A stretch of DNA of 37,251 bases from Acidaminococcaceae bacterium (GTDB lineage: Bacteria > Bacillota > Negativicutes > Acidaminococcales > Acidaminococcaceae), in NCBI GenBank assembly GCA_017405945.1, contig JAFQZL010000056.1, positions 1-37,251 of the forward strand, given 5' to 3'. This document shows, piece after piece, positions 7,170 to 14,875 of this stretch; the stretch's first letter is position 1; every line of letters starts with the position of its first letter. The translations under genes and the position numbers were made by a program. Below the pieces are notes generated by a model. The model ran no database searches. It was not told where the DNA came from and worked only from the letters and a program-made list of their open reading frames with translations.

Positions 7170-7200
7170 TTTACATCTTCCGGGAATTCTGTGGTATAAT
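7170..7200 (+). promoter_or_regulatory. Promoter of the racemase-exporter operon
   Basis: TTTACA (7170-7175) or the overlapping TTACAT, an 18-19 base spacer, and TATAAT at 7195-7200 with a TGG extended -10. The racemase start codon is about 70 bases downstream. Confidence 0.65.
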
Positions 7201-7271
7201 TTTTAGTATACAACGTTCAATAAACCAGCAATTATTTGCGCCGCCAACGCAGCGGCAGATTGGAGATACGA

Positions 7272-7991
7272 ATGAAAACCATCGGCATTATGGGGGGAAT
7301 GGGCCCCATGGCAACCGTTGACCTTATGCAGAAGGTCATCGTGGCGACAAAAGCCATCAAAGACCAGGAACACATCCACACGGTCATAGACAATAACACT
7401 AACATCCCGGACCGTTCCGAATGCATCTTCGGCAAAGGACCGAGCCCGGTTCCGGAAATGGTGAAATCAGCGGAACGACTCACCGCCATGGGAGCAGACG
7501 TGATCATCATCGGTTGCAACACAGCCCATTACTTCCTTCCGGAAGTACAGAAGCAGGTTAAAACGCCTTTCATCAACATGATTGAGGAAACAGCAAAGTT
7601 CTGTGCAGAAGAAGGCTACCGCACTCTGGGGCTTCTGGCCTCGGCAGGCACCTGTGCCTCCGGCATTTATAAAAAGGAATTTGAAAAGCTGGGTATGACT
7701 TTGCTCCACCCGGAAGAAACCGAACAGGAAATCATCCACGAAATGATTTACGACGGTGTGAAAGCTACGAACTATAACTATGACGCTGCACCGGTCCAAA
7801 ACGTGCTGCGTGCCATGGAACAACGGGGCGTGGAAGCTTTCATTTTAGGTTGTACGGAAGTTCCCGTAGCAGTGCAGATGTACAAACTGCAGGGCTGCTT
7901 TGTAGACGCCACGGAAGTACTGGCGGAAAAAGCGGTGGCCTGGGCCGGCGGTGAAGTCATCAGCAGCCTGCCGCGCCGGAATAATAAGTAA
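7272..7991 (+). CDS. Aspartate/glutamate racemase-family enzyme
   Basis: A 239-residue protein of the PLP-independent amino-acid racemase family. It starts MKTIGIMGGMGPMATVDLMQK, has the substrate block DNNTNIPDR, the first catalytic cysteine in GCNTAHYF, and the second in LGCTEVPVAV near the C-terminus. Both cysteines being present argues for an active two-base racemase. YgeA/RacD-like members act on aspartate, glutamate or a broader range; which one is not visible. I use the ATG at 7272, with TTGGAG 7 bases upstream, instead of the in-frame start at 7236. It is followed after 11 bases by a TSUP exporter, suggesting one operon. Confidence 0.87.
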   Translation: MKTIGIMGGMGPMATVDLMQKVIVATKAIKDQEHIHTVIDNNTNIPDRSECIFGKGPSPVPEMVKSAERLTAMGADVIIIGCNTAHYFLPEVQKQVKTPFINMIEETAKFCAEEGYRTLGLLASAGTCASGIYKKEFEKLGMTLLHPEETEQEIIHEMIYDGVKATNYNYDAAPVQNVLRAMEQRGVEAFILGCTEVPVAVQMYKLQGCFVDATEVLAEKAVAWAGGEVISSLPRRNNK

Positions 7992-8002
7992 GGAATGTTG
8001 TG

Positions 8003-8761
8003 ATGGATTCTTATACACAATACCTGATCATCTGCCCGCTGCTGTTTTTGGGCGGCTTTGTGGATTCCATCGCCGGAGGCGGCGGTCTTATCACCCTGCC
8101 CGCCTATCTGCTGGCGGGGCTGCCTCCCCATTTGGCGCTGGGCACCAACAAATTCAGCTCAGCCATCGGCACCAGCATTTCCACCGCGCGCCTGGCCCTG
8201 AACGGGTTTATCAAACTTCGCCCGGCCCTGATCTGCATTGTCTGCGCCTTCATCGGTTCCTCTATCGGGTCGCGCCTGACACTGCTTATCAGCGATGAAA
8301 TCTTCAATAAATTGTTGCTTATCGTTTTGCCCATTGCCGCTTTTTATGTTATGCGCAACAAGGGGTTAAGCGAAGACCCCAACTCCTATGTGGATAAAAC
8401 AGATAACAGAACTCCCCTGCGGATTGCTGTCATTGCGTTTTTTATAGGAGGTTATGACGGGTTTTACGGTCCCGGGGCGGGCACGTTCCTGCTGCTGGCT
8501 TTAACCGGCTGGGCCATGCTGGATGTACGAAATGCAGCGGGACTGACGAAAGCCGCCAACCTGACTTCCAACATTGCGGCGCTGATTACCTTCATCCTCA
8601 GCGGGAATGTGGATTATCAGCTGGGCCTGGCTGGCGCCGTGTGCAATTTTATCGGCGCGTATATCGGAGCAGGCATGGTGCTGACCAGGGCCAATAAAAT
8701 CGTTAAACCGCTGATCATTGTGGTATTGGCGCTGCTGTTTATCAAAATTATAACAAAATAG
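8003..8761 (+). CDS. TSUP (TauE/SafE) family membrane transporter
   Basis: About 252 residues and about eight hydrophobic segments. The diagnostic N-terminal repeat is GGFVDSIAGGGGLITLPAYLL, followed by LALGTNKFSSAIGTSIST, and the second repeat is GGYDGFYGPGAGTFLLLAL followed by AAGLTKAANLTSNIAAL. These paired glycine-rich motifs are typical of TauE/SafE proteins, which export sulfite, sulfoacetate or other small organic anions. The substrate is not known. The ATG at 8003 has AAGGA 8 bases upstream; a GTG lies directly before it. It follows the racemase by 11 bases, so its cargo may be linked to that enzyme, but this is inference. Confidence 0.87.
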   Translation: MDSYTQYLIICPLLFLGGFVDSIAGGGGLITLPAYLLAGLPPHLALGTNKFSSAIGTSISTARLALNGFIKLRPALICIVCAFIGSSIGSRLTLLISDEIFNKLLLIVLPIAAFYVMRNKGLSEDPNSYVDKTDNRTPLRIAVIAFFIGGYDGFYGPGAGTFLLLALTGWAMLDVRNAAGLTKAANLTSNIAALITFILSGNVDYQLGLAGAVCNFIGAYIGAGMVLTRANKIVKPLIIVVLALLFIKIITK

Positions 8762-8766
8762 AAACG

Positions 8767-8822
8767 AAGTCAGATATAAAAATACAAAACGCGGTTCAAC
8801 AATGTTTAACTCTGTCTGACTT
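8767..8822. repeat. Inverted repeat in the leader of the Mrp gene
   Basis: AAGTCAGA (8767-8774) and TCTGACTT (8815-8822) are perfect 8-bp arms around 40 bases. They lie between the exporter stop and the ribosome site of the Mrp gene. There is no T-tract in either direction, so this is not a standard terminator. Confidence 0.4.
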
Positions 8823-8851
8823 AATAAATTATTTTCAGGAGACGAATCATT

Positions 8852-9679
8852 ATGGCAAATTGTAATCACGACTGCGGCAACTGCTCTGCCAGCTGCGGCG
8901 AACGGCAGGATCCGGCTTCTTTTAAAAAGCCGGCCCATAAAGAAAGTCATATTAAAAAAGTAATCGGCGTTGTCAGCGGCAAAGGAGGCGTGGGCAAATC
9001 CATGGTCACGTCCCTGCTGGCCCTGGCGCTGCGGCGCGCGGGCAAACAGGTGGCGATTCTGGACGCGGACGTAACAGGACCGTCCATCCCCAAAACCTTC
9101 GGTCTTCACGGGCAGGCTCTTATGACAGACCGGGGCGTGTTCCCCATGGAGACCCGCATTGGTATCAAGGTTATGTCCATCAACCTGTTGTTGCAGAATG
9201 AAACCGACCCCGTGGTGTGGCGGGGCCCCATCATCGCTGGAGCCATCCAGCAGTTCTGGACCGATGTGATTTACGGCGACGTGGATTTTCTGCTGGTTGA
9301 TATGCCCCCGGGAACCGGAGACGTTCCCCTTACCGTTTTCCAGACCATGCCCGTGGATGGCATCATCGTGGTCGCCTCCCCCCAGGAACTGGTAGGCATG
9401 ATTGTGGAAAAAGCCTGCAACATGGCCAAGATGATGGATATTCCCGTTTTGTCCATCGTGGAAAACTTCAGTTATTTCAAATGCCCGGACTGCGGCAAGG
9501 AGCATCCCCTCTTCGGCAAAAGCAGGCTGGCAGAAACCGCCGCAGCCCACGGTGTTACCTGCCAGGACAAGCTGCCGGTGGATCCGCTCCTGGCAGAGGC
9601 GGTAGACAATGGCAAACTGGAAGAAGCCAACGTTCCTGCCCTGCCACAGACGACAGAACTGTTGCTGAAGATGCTGTAA
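8852..9679 (+). CDS. mrp: Mrp/Nbp35-type iron-sulfur carrier ATPase
   Basis: A 275-residue P-loop ATPase of the Mrp/ApbC/Nbp35 group, which binds Fe-S clusters and hands them to apoproteins. The deviant Walker A is VVSGKGGVGKSMVTSLLA; VAILDADVTGPSIPKTFG and FLLVDMPPGTGDVPLTVFQ follow. The C-terminal CPDCGKEHPLFGKS contains the conserved CxxC that bridges a cluster between two subunits. The N-terminus has a compact cysteine motif (Cys4, Cys8, Cys11, Cys15), like the extra cluster site of Nbp35-type proteins. AGGAGA lies 9 bases before the ATG. The 6S RNA promoter overlaps the last codons of this gene. Confidence 0.92.
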   Translation: MANCNHDCGNCSASCGERQDPASFKKPAHKESHIKKVIGVVSGKGGVGKSMVTSLLALALRRAGKQVAILDADVTGPSIPKTFGLHGQALMTDRGVFPMETRIGIKVMSINLLLQNETDPVVWRGPIIAGAIQQFWTDVIYGDVDFLLVDMPPGTGDVPLTVFQTMPVDGIIVVASPQELVGMIVEKACNMAKMMDIPVLSIVENFSYFKCPDCGKEHPLFGKSRLAETAAAHGVTCQDKLPVDPLLAEAVDNGKLEEANVPALPQTTELLLKML

Positions 9680-9691
9680 GAAGCGTACAAT
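9662..9691 (+). promoter_or_regulatory. Promoter of the 6S RNA candidate
   Basis: TTGCTG (9662-9667), an 18-base spacer and TACAAT (9686-9691). It overlaps the 3' end of the Mrp gene and puts the start of transcription near 9697. Confidence 0.65.
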
Positions 9692-9696
9692 CTAAT

Positions 9697-9880
9697 AAAA
9701 AACAAGTGCACAGGGTTTCGCAAAACCGTACGTGTATGCTATTCCATGGACTTATGTGCCTGTGGCTTCGAAACTCGGGCTTCACCCTCAGACAGTCTCG
9801 CCACCGCGGCACATTTCGTCTCATGGAATGACGCAAACACTCCCGATGTTTTGCTCAATCCCTGTGCGCTTGTTCTTTTA
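9697..9880 (+). ncRNA. ssrS: 6S RNA candidate
   Basis: About 184 bases fold into one long interrupted hairpin, the shape by which 6S RNA mimics an open promoter and binds sigma-A RNA polymerase. The closing stem pairs 9702-9715 with 9860-9873 (14 positions, one T-G). Next ATTCCATG (9741-9748) pairs exactly with CATGGAAT (9822-9829). The apical stem starts with ATGTGCC (9754-9760) against GGCACAT (9808-9814). Unpaired stretches between these blocks would be the central bubble. The length, the promoter, the following hairpin and the absence of a reading frame all fit. Identification rests on structure and recalled resemblance, not on a covariance search. Confidence 0.72.
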
Positions 9881-9903
9881 TTAAGGAAACTTCCGTGTAA
9901 AAA

Positions 9904-9938
9904 AAGTAACCGCCCCAGGTCAAAGGTAGCGGTTACTT
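9904..9938. terminator. Terminator downstream of 6S RNA, probably the original pncB terminator
   Basis: AAGTAACCGC (9904-9913) pairs with GCGGTTACTT (9929-9938). On the minus strand the T-tract is long (TTTTTTT), on the plus strand weaker (CTTTAAG). Without the 1.7-kb insertion it would lie about 85 bases after the pncB stop codon. Confidence 0.8.
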
Positions 9939-9988
9939 CTTTAAGTAACTATCAACTTAGGCCCAACCATTCATCGTTAGCACTCTTT

Positions 9989-10021
9989 TTATGTTTGGCT
10001 ATGTCACAACAAACAGTTGAT
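9989..10021. repeat. Left target duplication and inverted end of the lnu(C) element
   Basis: TTATGTTT at 9989-9996 is the target-site duplication. A 25-bp inverted end at 9997-10021 starts GGCTATGTCACAAC and matches the right end at 11697-11721 at 22 of 25 positions. Confidence 0.92.
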
Positions 10022-10077
10022 AAATAGCCATTTTTATAGGGGAGTATCAGAACTCCCCTACAAACTGTTATTTGCAG

Positions 10078-10572
10078 TTATCTATACTCATTTGGAATTT
10101 CGATATGAAGTGTCTCACACAATAACTTCACATCATGTGCATCATTTTCATCAAACTCGTATCCCAGATGGAACATTACTTGACTATATGGTTCAATACA
10201 GGAAACCTCTATTTCCTCAATTCTTCCTTTACCCGAAAAAGTTTCTACCGGAAAACAATCCCCATCATAAAGAATTTCACCTTCGTCCGTATATTCAAAA
10301 CAATGCAAATCAATAATTCTGTTTTTCAAATCTTCCCATACAGTATGGTTCAATGTTGTATATTCCATCTTAATCTCATAAAAGCCATTAGCTTTCATTA
10401 TTTCTATAAAGTTCTGATAATCGTTCTTTTCTACAAAAATGTCAATATCATTATGGGCTCTTGACTGATATCCAAGAAGAGCATCTACACCCCAGCCACC
10501 ATCAAGAAAGACTTTAATCTCCGCATCTATTGCAAATTGAAGAATCTGTTTTACATCTGTTATATTGACCAT
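10078..10572 (-). CDS. lnu(C): Lincosamide nucleotidyltransferase Lnu(C)
   Basis: A 164-residue protein that I recognise as Lnu(C). Enzymes of this group adenylylate lincomycin and clindamycin and so give lincosamide resistance. The nucleotidyltransferase core is visible as FLDGGWGVDALLG (Gly25, Gly26, Asp30) and HNDIDIFV, with metal-binding Asp42 and Asp44. I start at the ATG at 10572, which has GGAG 9 bases upstream; the reading frame stays open 23 codons further back but without a ribosome site. It lies 23 bases after the transposase stop on the same strand, so it may be read from the transposase promoter. AT-rich codon use sets it apart from the host genes. Confidence 0.95.
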   Translation of the reverse strand: MVNITDVKQILQFAIDAEIKVFLDGGWGVDALLGYQSRAHNDIDIFVEKNDYQNFIEIMKANGFYEIKMEYTTLNHTVWEDLKNRIIDLHCFEYTDEGEILYDGDCFPVETFSGKGRIEEIEVSCIEPYSQVMFHLGYEFDENDAHDVKLLCETLHIEIPNEYR

Positions 10573-10595
10573 CTTATCATCTCCACAAATTCTAA

Positions 10596-11633
10596 TTAGG
10601 CGACCAGAGGAACTGCTGGTCTGTTTGATAAATCTCTGCATTTAGCAGTTTTCAATGTTGCCAAAACGAAAGTTAAGAAGATGTTCCTTTTCTCCATGTC
10701 GCTTTCTTTGGCGTAATTTACAAGGTTATTCCACACAAGATAGTTGTTCAGATACTTGGTAGAAACACCGTTAAAGCCACGCATAAACCTCTTTAGCTGG
10801 CTATGGTAGCTATTGATATGTTGGATATTATAAATGCCTTTCTTGGCTTTGCCAGTCTTTAACTGCACAAGGTCAATGCCATTGGCATTTGTAAATCTCA
10901 CATAGGAGTTCATCTTGTCCGTAACAAGAGTGGAATTGGTCTTAATCCTACCATCATAAATATGATGTAAATCTCTTGTAGAAACTCTACCAGTATTCGT
11001 AATCTTGGAGATAGACAAGCCATTCCTATTAACCGCACAAGGAACACATACCTTTTCTTGGGACAAGCCTCTGATATGTGTAGAATGACCACGCTTATGA
11101 GCCTTGCGTGGCATAGCAAATGTCTTACTCTTGCTATGATTGCCCTTGTACGAGATGGCGAAAAAAGTTTCGTCAGCCTCAATAATGCCGTCAAGGGTAA
11201 CATCGTCTGCCATATTCTGAAGTGCATCCAAAATCTTGTGTCTCCAAAGGAATGCGGTGTTTCTGTGAATCCCACAAGCAACAGCAGTCTTACGAATGGA
11301 TAAGCCATTCATCATACAATCAATGTACTGCTCCCACACGGACAAGTCTTTTCTTGTACCAGACACAATGGAGTTCGTAGCAATCACGAAGGACTTGCCA
11401 CAATCCTTACATACATATCGCTGTGTGCCATCTTTACGATGACCATTGCGAACCACATGGATACAGCCACAAAGAGGGCATACACGACCATTTGCAAAGC
11501 GTTCCTTTGCTACGAAATCTTCAATATTCAAAGACTTTACAAAGGCAGGACTTAAAAGCATTGTTTTAAGGCTTTCCTGCTCTGCGACAGTCAACTTACC
11601 GATAATATCTAATGCGTCTTTGATAGTAGGCAT
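10596..11633 (-). CDS. IS1595-family transposase (ISSag10-like)
   Basis: A 345-residue DDE transposase. The N-terminal zinc ribbon is visible as CPLCGCIHVVRNGHRKDG and YVCKDCGKSF, followed by a helix-turn-helix-like stretch (GLSIRKTAVACGIHRNTAFLWRHKILDAL). The catalytic domain begins at LDGIIEADETFFAISYKG and includes STLVTDKMNSYVRF and the late HINSYHSQLKRFMRGFNGVSTKYLNNYL block typical of DDE_Tnp_IS1595. No frameshift or stop interrupts it, so the element is probably able to move. The ATG at 11633 has GGAGG 9 bases upstream and is preferred to the TTG at 11639. It is transcribed ahead of lnu(C). Confidence 0.94.
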   Translation of the reverse strand: MPTIKDALDIIGKLTVAEQESLKTMLLSPAFVKSLNIEDFVAKERFANGRVCPLCGCIHVVRNGHRKDGTQRYVCKDCGKSFVIATNSIVSGTRKDLSVWEQYIDCMMNGLSIRKTAVACGIHRNTAFLWRHKILDALQNMADDVTLDGIIEADETFFAISYKGNHSKSKTFAMPRKAHKRGHSTHIRGLSQEKVCVPCAVNRNGLSISKITNTGRVSTRDLHHIYDGRIKTNSTLVTDKMNSYVRFTNANGIDLVQLKTGKAKKGIYNIQHINSYHSQLKRFMRGFNGVSTKYLNNYLVWNNLVNYAKESDMEKRNIFLTFVLATLKTAKCRDLSNRPAVPLVA

Positions 11634-11696
11634 ATCCAATTACCTCCTTCGGTGGTACTGTTTCTTACTATTATTATACGCTATTTCTCGTCAAAA

Positions 11697-11729
11697 ATCA
11701 ACCATTTGTTGTGACAGAGCCTTATGTTT
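11697..11729. repeat. Right inverted end and target duplication of the lnu(C) element
   Basis: The 25-bp inverted end lies at 11697-11721 and ends GTTGTGACAGAGCC. The second copy of TTATGTTT follows at 11722-11729 and is identical to the left copy. Confidence 0.92.
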
Positions 11730-11756
11730 TTATTGTAACATCAAGCAGTCACAAAA

Positions 11757-13220
11757 TCATATTTCTTTCTTCCCTGACGCGGCCAGCATATCGTGCTTCA
11801 GCGTCCAAAGTTTTTTGGACAAATCCACGTTGTACTTGTGGGGATTGTCAAACCGTTTCACCTCATCCCACAGGCCGGCCACTTCTTTGGCGCAGTATTC
11901 CTGCAGTTCTTTCAGACCGGGCTGCTTGTACACCAGCTTGCCTTTTTTGAAAACAGGCACCTGCAGCTCCCTGATTTGGAAATCTGTCAGCGTCCGTTGC
12001 TTCCAGGTTGCTTCCGGATCAAAGATGGTATGGGGCAGCGCTTCGGAAACCATCTCGTCACGCATGCAAATTTCATCCGCAATGGCCTTCCCCGTTTTCT
12101 TATCGTAGAAACGGTACACCTTTTTGAAACCGGGGTTGGTGATCTTGGCTGTGTTCTCGGAAATTTTGATTTTGGGAACGATGGTCCCGTCTTCTTTTTC
12201 TACCGCCACCAGCTTATATACGCCGCCGAATACCGGGCTGCTCTTGCTGGTGATGAGCCGCTCGCCTACGCCGAAGGAATCAATCTTCGCCCCCTGCTGC
12301 AGCAGATCCCGGATCAGGTATTCATCCAGAGAATTGGAAACTACGATCTTCGCATCGGTCAGTCCCGCTTCATCCAGCATGACGCGGGCTTTTTTCGTTA
12401 AGTAGGCCAAATCGCCGGAGTCCAGACGGATACCGAAATTTCCAAACTTCCTGCCTGTTGCCAGGTATTCTTTAAATACTTTAATGGCATTGGGGATACC
12501 GCTCTTTAAAGTGTTGTAGGTATCCACCAGCAGCACAGCATTGTTAGGATAGGTTTCTGCGTAGAACTTAAAGGCTTCGTATTCCGTGTCGAACATCTGC
12601 ACCCAGGAATGGGCCATGGTACCTGCTGCCGGAACACCGTACAGTTCGTCCGTCAGGGTACAGGCCGTGGCCACGCAGCCTCCAATATAAGCAGCCCGCG
12701 CCCCGATCACCGCGCCGGAAACACCCTGAGCCCGGCGGGAACCGAATTCCATCACCGGCCGTCCTCCAGCCGCACGCACGATGCGGTTCGCTTTTGTCGC
12801 AATGCAGGACTGGTGGTTGACGCACAGGAGAATAAACGTTTCCATCAGCTGCGCTTCCGCCGCCGGCGCTTTCACCGTAATAATCGGTTCATAGGGAAAA
12901 ACCGGCGTGCCTTCCGGCACTGCATAGATATCTCCGGTAAATTTAAACTTACGCAGGTATTTCAGGAACTTTTCATCAAAGATTCCCTTGCCGCGTAAAA
13001 ACTCGATATCCGCTTCACTGAAATGCAGATTTTTTACATATTCAATGATATCCGTCAGCCCGCAGGCGATGGCAAAGCCGCCATTATCGGGAACGCTGCG
13101 GTAAAATACATCAAAATAGGTCTGCTTTTTATAAAACCCGTTCAAAAAATACCCATTCCCCATTGTCAGCTCGTAAAAGTCTGTCAACAGGGTTAAGTTT
13201 TGCTCTGCAGCAGTCGGCAT
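11757..13220 (-). CDS. pncB: Nicotinate phosphoribosyltransferase
   Basis: A 487-residue enzyme that joins nicotinate to PRPP, making nicotinate mononucleotide in NAD salvage. It starts NLTLLTDFYELTMGNGYF, the family N-terminus. It then has FDVFYRSVPDNGGFAIACGL, EFGSRRAQGVSGAVIGARAAYIGGC (phosphoribosyl-binding region), GTMAHSWVQMF with the phosphorylated-type histidine, LLVDTYNT, and GIRLDSGDLAYL. The length is standard for the bacterial pncB2-like form. GAGGTGAAGG precedes the ATG. No other NAD gene is adjacent. A resistance element has inserted 27 bp after the stop codon, separating the gene from the hairpin at 9904-9938. Confidence 0.95.
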   Translation of the reverse strand: MPTAAEQNLTLLTDFYELTMGNGYFLNGFYKKQTYFDVFYRSVPDNGGFAIACGLTDIIEYVKNLHFSEADIEFLRGKGIFDEKFLKYLRKFKFTGDIYAVPEGTPVFPYEPIITVKAPAAEAQLMETFILLCVNHQSCIATKANRIVRAAGGRPVMEFGSRRAQGVSGAVIGARAAYIGGCVATACTLTDELYGVPAAGTMAHSWVQMFDTEYEAFKFYAETYPNNAVLLVDTYNTLKSGIPNAIKVFKEYLATGRKFGNFGIRLDSGDLAYLTKKARVMLDEAGLTDAKIVVSNSLDEYLIRDLLQQGAKIDSFGVGERLITSKSSPVFGGVYKLVAVEKEDGTIVPKIKISENTAKITNPGFKKVYRFYDKKTGKAIADEICMRDEMVSEALPHTIFDPEATWKQRTLTDFQIRELQVPVFKKGKLVYKQPGLKELQEYCAKEVAGLWDEVKRFDNPHKYNVDLSKKLWTLKHDMLAASGKKEI

Positions 13221-13316
13221 TTTTGTCCTTCACCTCATTTCAAACATTGTACCAAAAAGACAGAGAACAGACCAATTCGCCTGCTGCACTGTCTAAAAAC
13301 TTTAACTTTTTGAATA

Positions 13317-13886
13317 TTAATCCACTTTGATTATTTCCCCGTCATGACGAATGCGACCCGTAACATCTTTCAAAAAGCGTTGCCTGCGTTCCGGGATTAT
13401 CATACCGCCCGGCTGTCCGTTTTCCTGCAGTTCTTCCGCTTCCGGCACAAAGTTTACCAACTGAATACCATAACCGCTGCGGACCAGCATGTCAATCATT
13501 GCATCACCCTTGTTGCAGAACAACACCAGGGAGCGGCCTTCCATTTCGCCCTTTAATGCTCCTTCTCCCTTACCGGTTGCTGCTTTCCTGACAGTAATGC
13601 GCGTTTTCTTATAGTGAGGCATAATCAGAAATGCCTGCTCTTTGCCTGTACGGATCACAAAATAGTTTTTCAGGCCGGAAGGCAGGATGACCCCATTCAG
13701 TTTCGGATATACTTTTAAATTCGCTACCGCCGCCATCACGGTATGATCCGTCAATTCCACAACGGCGTTGCTTCCGCCCAATACTGCCTGGTAATCCGTC
13801 GCAACATCCGATTTGTCCACTTCGTCAGCAAAAGCCGAAGCGCATAACGTTAAAAGGACACACAACGCCAACAGTAACTTTTTCAT
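13317..13886 (-). CDS. Exported protein of unknown function
   Basis: A 189-residue protein that I do not recognise. It begins with a clean signal peptide (KKLLLALCVLLTLCASAFA) and probable cleavage before DEVDKSD. The mature part is mixed alpha/beta, with VVELTDHTVMAAVANLKVYPKLNGVILP and VIRTGKEQAFLIMPHYKKTRITVRKA, and no extra membrane segment. It ends in a basic stretch followed by DVTGRIRHDGEIIKVD. AAGGAGG lies 9 bases before the ATG at 13886, which I prefer to the longer frame starting at 13910. It stands alone between pncB and a second exported protein. A small lipocalin- or chaperone-like periplasmic role is possible but not supported. Confidence 0.7.
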   Translation of the reverse strand: MKKLLLALCVLLTLCASAFADEVDKSDVATDYQAVLGGSNAVVELTDHTVMAAVANLKVYPKLNGVILPSGLKNYFVIRTGKEQAFLIMPHYKKTRITVRKAATGKGEGALKGEMEGRSLVLFCNKGDAMIDMLVRSGYGIQLVNFVPEAEELQENGQPGGMIIPERRQRFLKDVTGRIRHDGEIIKVD

Positions 13887-14030
13887 ACAGAAAATCCTCC
13901 TTCCAGTCATTCAGCAAAAACAAAACAGCATAAACGCACAACCAGAGTATTATTATTATTTATTGATTATACCACAATGCCTTTGCAATTACATGAAAAT
14001 AAATACAAAAAATCTGTGAAGTTAAGGAAA

Positions 14031-14059
14031 CAGGGCTGCAGCAATGTGCCGCAACCCTG
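14031..14059 (-). terminator. Terminator after the exported protein gene at 14112
   Basis: CAGGGCTGCAGC (14031-14042) pairs with GCCGCAACCCTG (14048-14059), 12 pairs including two G-U on the minus strand, followed there by TTTCCTT. Confidence 0.6.
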
Positions 14060-14111
14060 ATATGTTTTATTTTTCTTTAAACCAAGCCTTTTTATAAAAA
14101 CTCATATGTCT

Positions 14112-14678
14112 CTATTTCCAGGGATCATCTTTTGCCGGAATACGGATTCCCGCCAGCAGTCCTTCATACTCCCACAGATACCACTCACCGGTCGATGGTT
14201 TCAACCGCATGGTAATTGGTCTGGGATTATCTGCACCGCCACTCCTTACCCATAATTGTGCGTAATCTTTATTCTGATAGCTGTATGGAGTTTCAGAAAC
14301 GGTGAGTGTATATGGCATGGACGGGGTGTAATTGTTGTCGGGGTTTGCCCCGTCAAAATAAGACTTCGCCGTATACTCCTTGCCTCGCAGCTGGTCCCGC
14401 AAAAACTGTTTATTGAAATTGTTTAAAGGGCGGGGCCCCCGCAGTACGTCCAGCATGGCAATTCCTGCCTCTGCATTCTCCGTATACCGAACCAATGCGG
14501 CAATGGCATAGGCAGCAGTCTGCTGCGGCGTATCCGCAGGTTTGATTTCTGCCGCAGACTTCGGCAGCGGGTCAAGAACTACTTTCTTGCTTTCCATAGC
14601 GTTAACCGCCTTTCCGGACACACATGAACACAGGAACGTCAAAAGCAATGCGCCTAACAGAACCTTTTTCATCTTCAT
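14112..14678 (-). CDS. Probable lipoprotein of unknown function
   Basis: A 188-residue exported protein. The signal peptide KKVLLGALLLTFLCSC ends in LCSC, an acceptable lipobox. The mature part contains ADTPQQTAAYAIAALVRYTENAEAGIAML, a helical stretch, then LNNFNKQFLRDQLRGKEYTAKSYFDGANPDN. It ends in a beta-rich segment (PYTLTVSETPYSYQNKDYAQLWVRSGG) with WYLWEYEGLLAGIRIP. I do not assign a family. The ATG at 14678 is used, since it directly precedes the signal peptide; GAGG lies about 11 bases upstream. The rubredoxin gene ends 38 bases upstream on the same strand, so the two may share a transcript. Confidence 0.7.
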   Translation of the reverse strand: MKMKKVLLGALLLTFLCSCVSGKAVNAMESKKVVLDPLPKSAAEIKPADTPQQTAAYAIAALVRYTENAEAGIAMLDVLRGPRPLNNFNKQFLRDQLRGKEYTAKSYFDGANPDNNYTPSMPYTLTVSETPYSYQNKDYAQLWVRSGGADNPRPITMRLKPSTGEWYLWEYEGLLAGIRIPAKDDPWK

Positions 14679-14716
14679 GTTACACGTCACCTCTGCTTTG
14701 CGTAATCATAAATCAT

Positions 14717-14875
14717 TTATTCTTCCGAAAAATCTTCTTTAGGGGCAGAGCATAGGGGGCAGACCCATTCCTCCGGAACATCTTCCCAGGCAGTGCCTGC
14801 CGCTACGCCATTATCCGGATCACCTTCTGCCGGATCATATACATAACCGCATACATTGCATACATACTTTTTCAT
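14717..14875 (-). CDS. Rubredoxin
   Basis: A 52-residue rubredoxin ([20 protein letters not shown] and onward). The iron ligands are Cys6, Cys9, Cys39 and Cys42, in CNVCG and CPLCS. The conserved YVYDP, W30 and PEEWVCPLC are all present. It is a cytoplasmic one-electron carrier, in anaerobes often serving peroxide- or oxygen-reducing enzymes such as rubrerythrin. The ATG at 14875 is preferred to that at 14881, because AGGAG is then 7 bases away instead of one. No dedicated reductase or partner enzyme is adjacent. Confidence 0.95.
   Translation of the reverse strand: MKKYVCNVCGYVYDPAEGDPDNGVAAGTAWEDVPEEWVCPLCSAPKEDFSEE

Larger units (their letters stand above)
9997..11721 (-). mobile_element. 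MTnSag1/ISSag10-like IS1595-family element carrying lnu(C)
   Basis: A complete 1,725-bp element. It has 25-bp imperfect inverted ends (9997-10021 and 11697-11721) and is flanked by the identical 8-bp sequence TTATGTTT at 9989-9996 and 11722-11729. Inside, on one strand, are an IS1595-type transposase and a lincosamide nucleotidyltransferase gene. Eight-bp duplications are usual for the IS1595 family. The same pairing is known from the mobilisable transposon MTnSag1 of Streptococcus agalactiae. The element is clearly more AT-rich than its surroundings, consistent with recent transfer. It sits 27 bp beyond the pncB stop, between that gene and its likely terminator. Both open reading frames are intact. 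Confidence 0.95.

Noticed and set aside
8767..8822. The inverted repeat before mrp as a third copy of the dispersed repeat
   Set aside because: Only a CAGA/TCTG-like element is shared; the GGTCGT palindrome, the GATACTG block and the GGC-GAA-GCC hairpin are missing.
8501..9550. Long minus-strand frame overlapping the TSUP exporter and mrp
   Set aside because: It covers the 3' part of one conserved gene and most of another, and gives a low-complexity His/Gly-rich translation typical of antisense frames.
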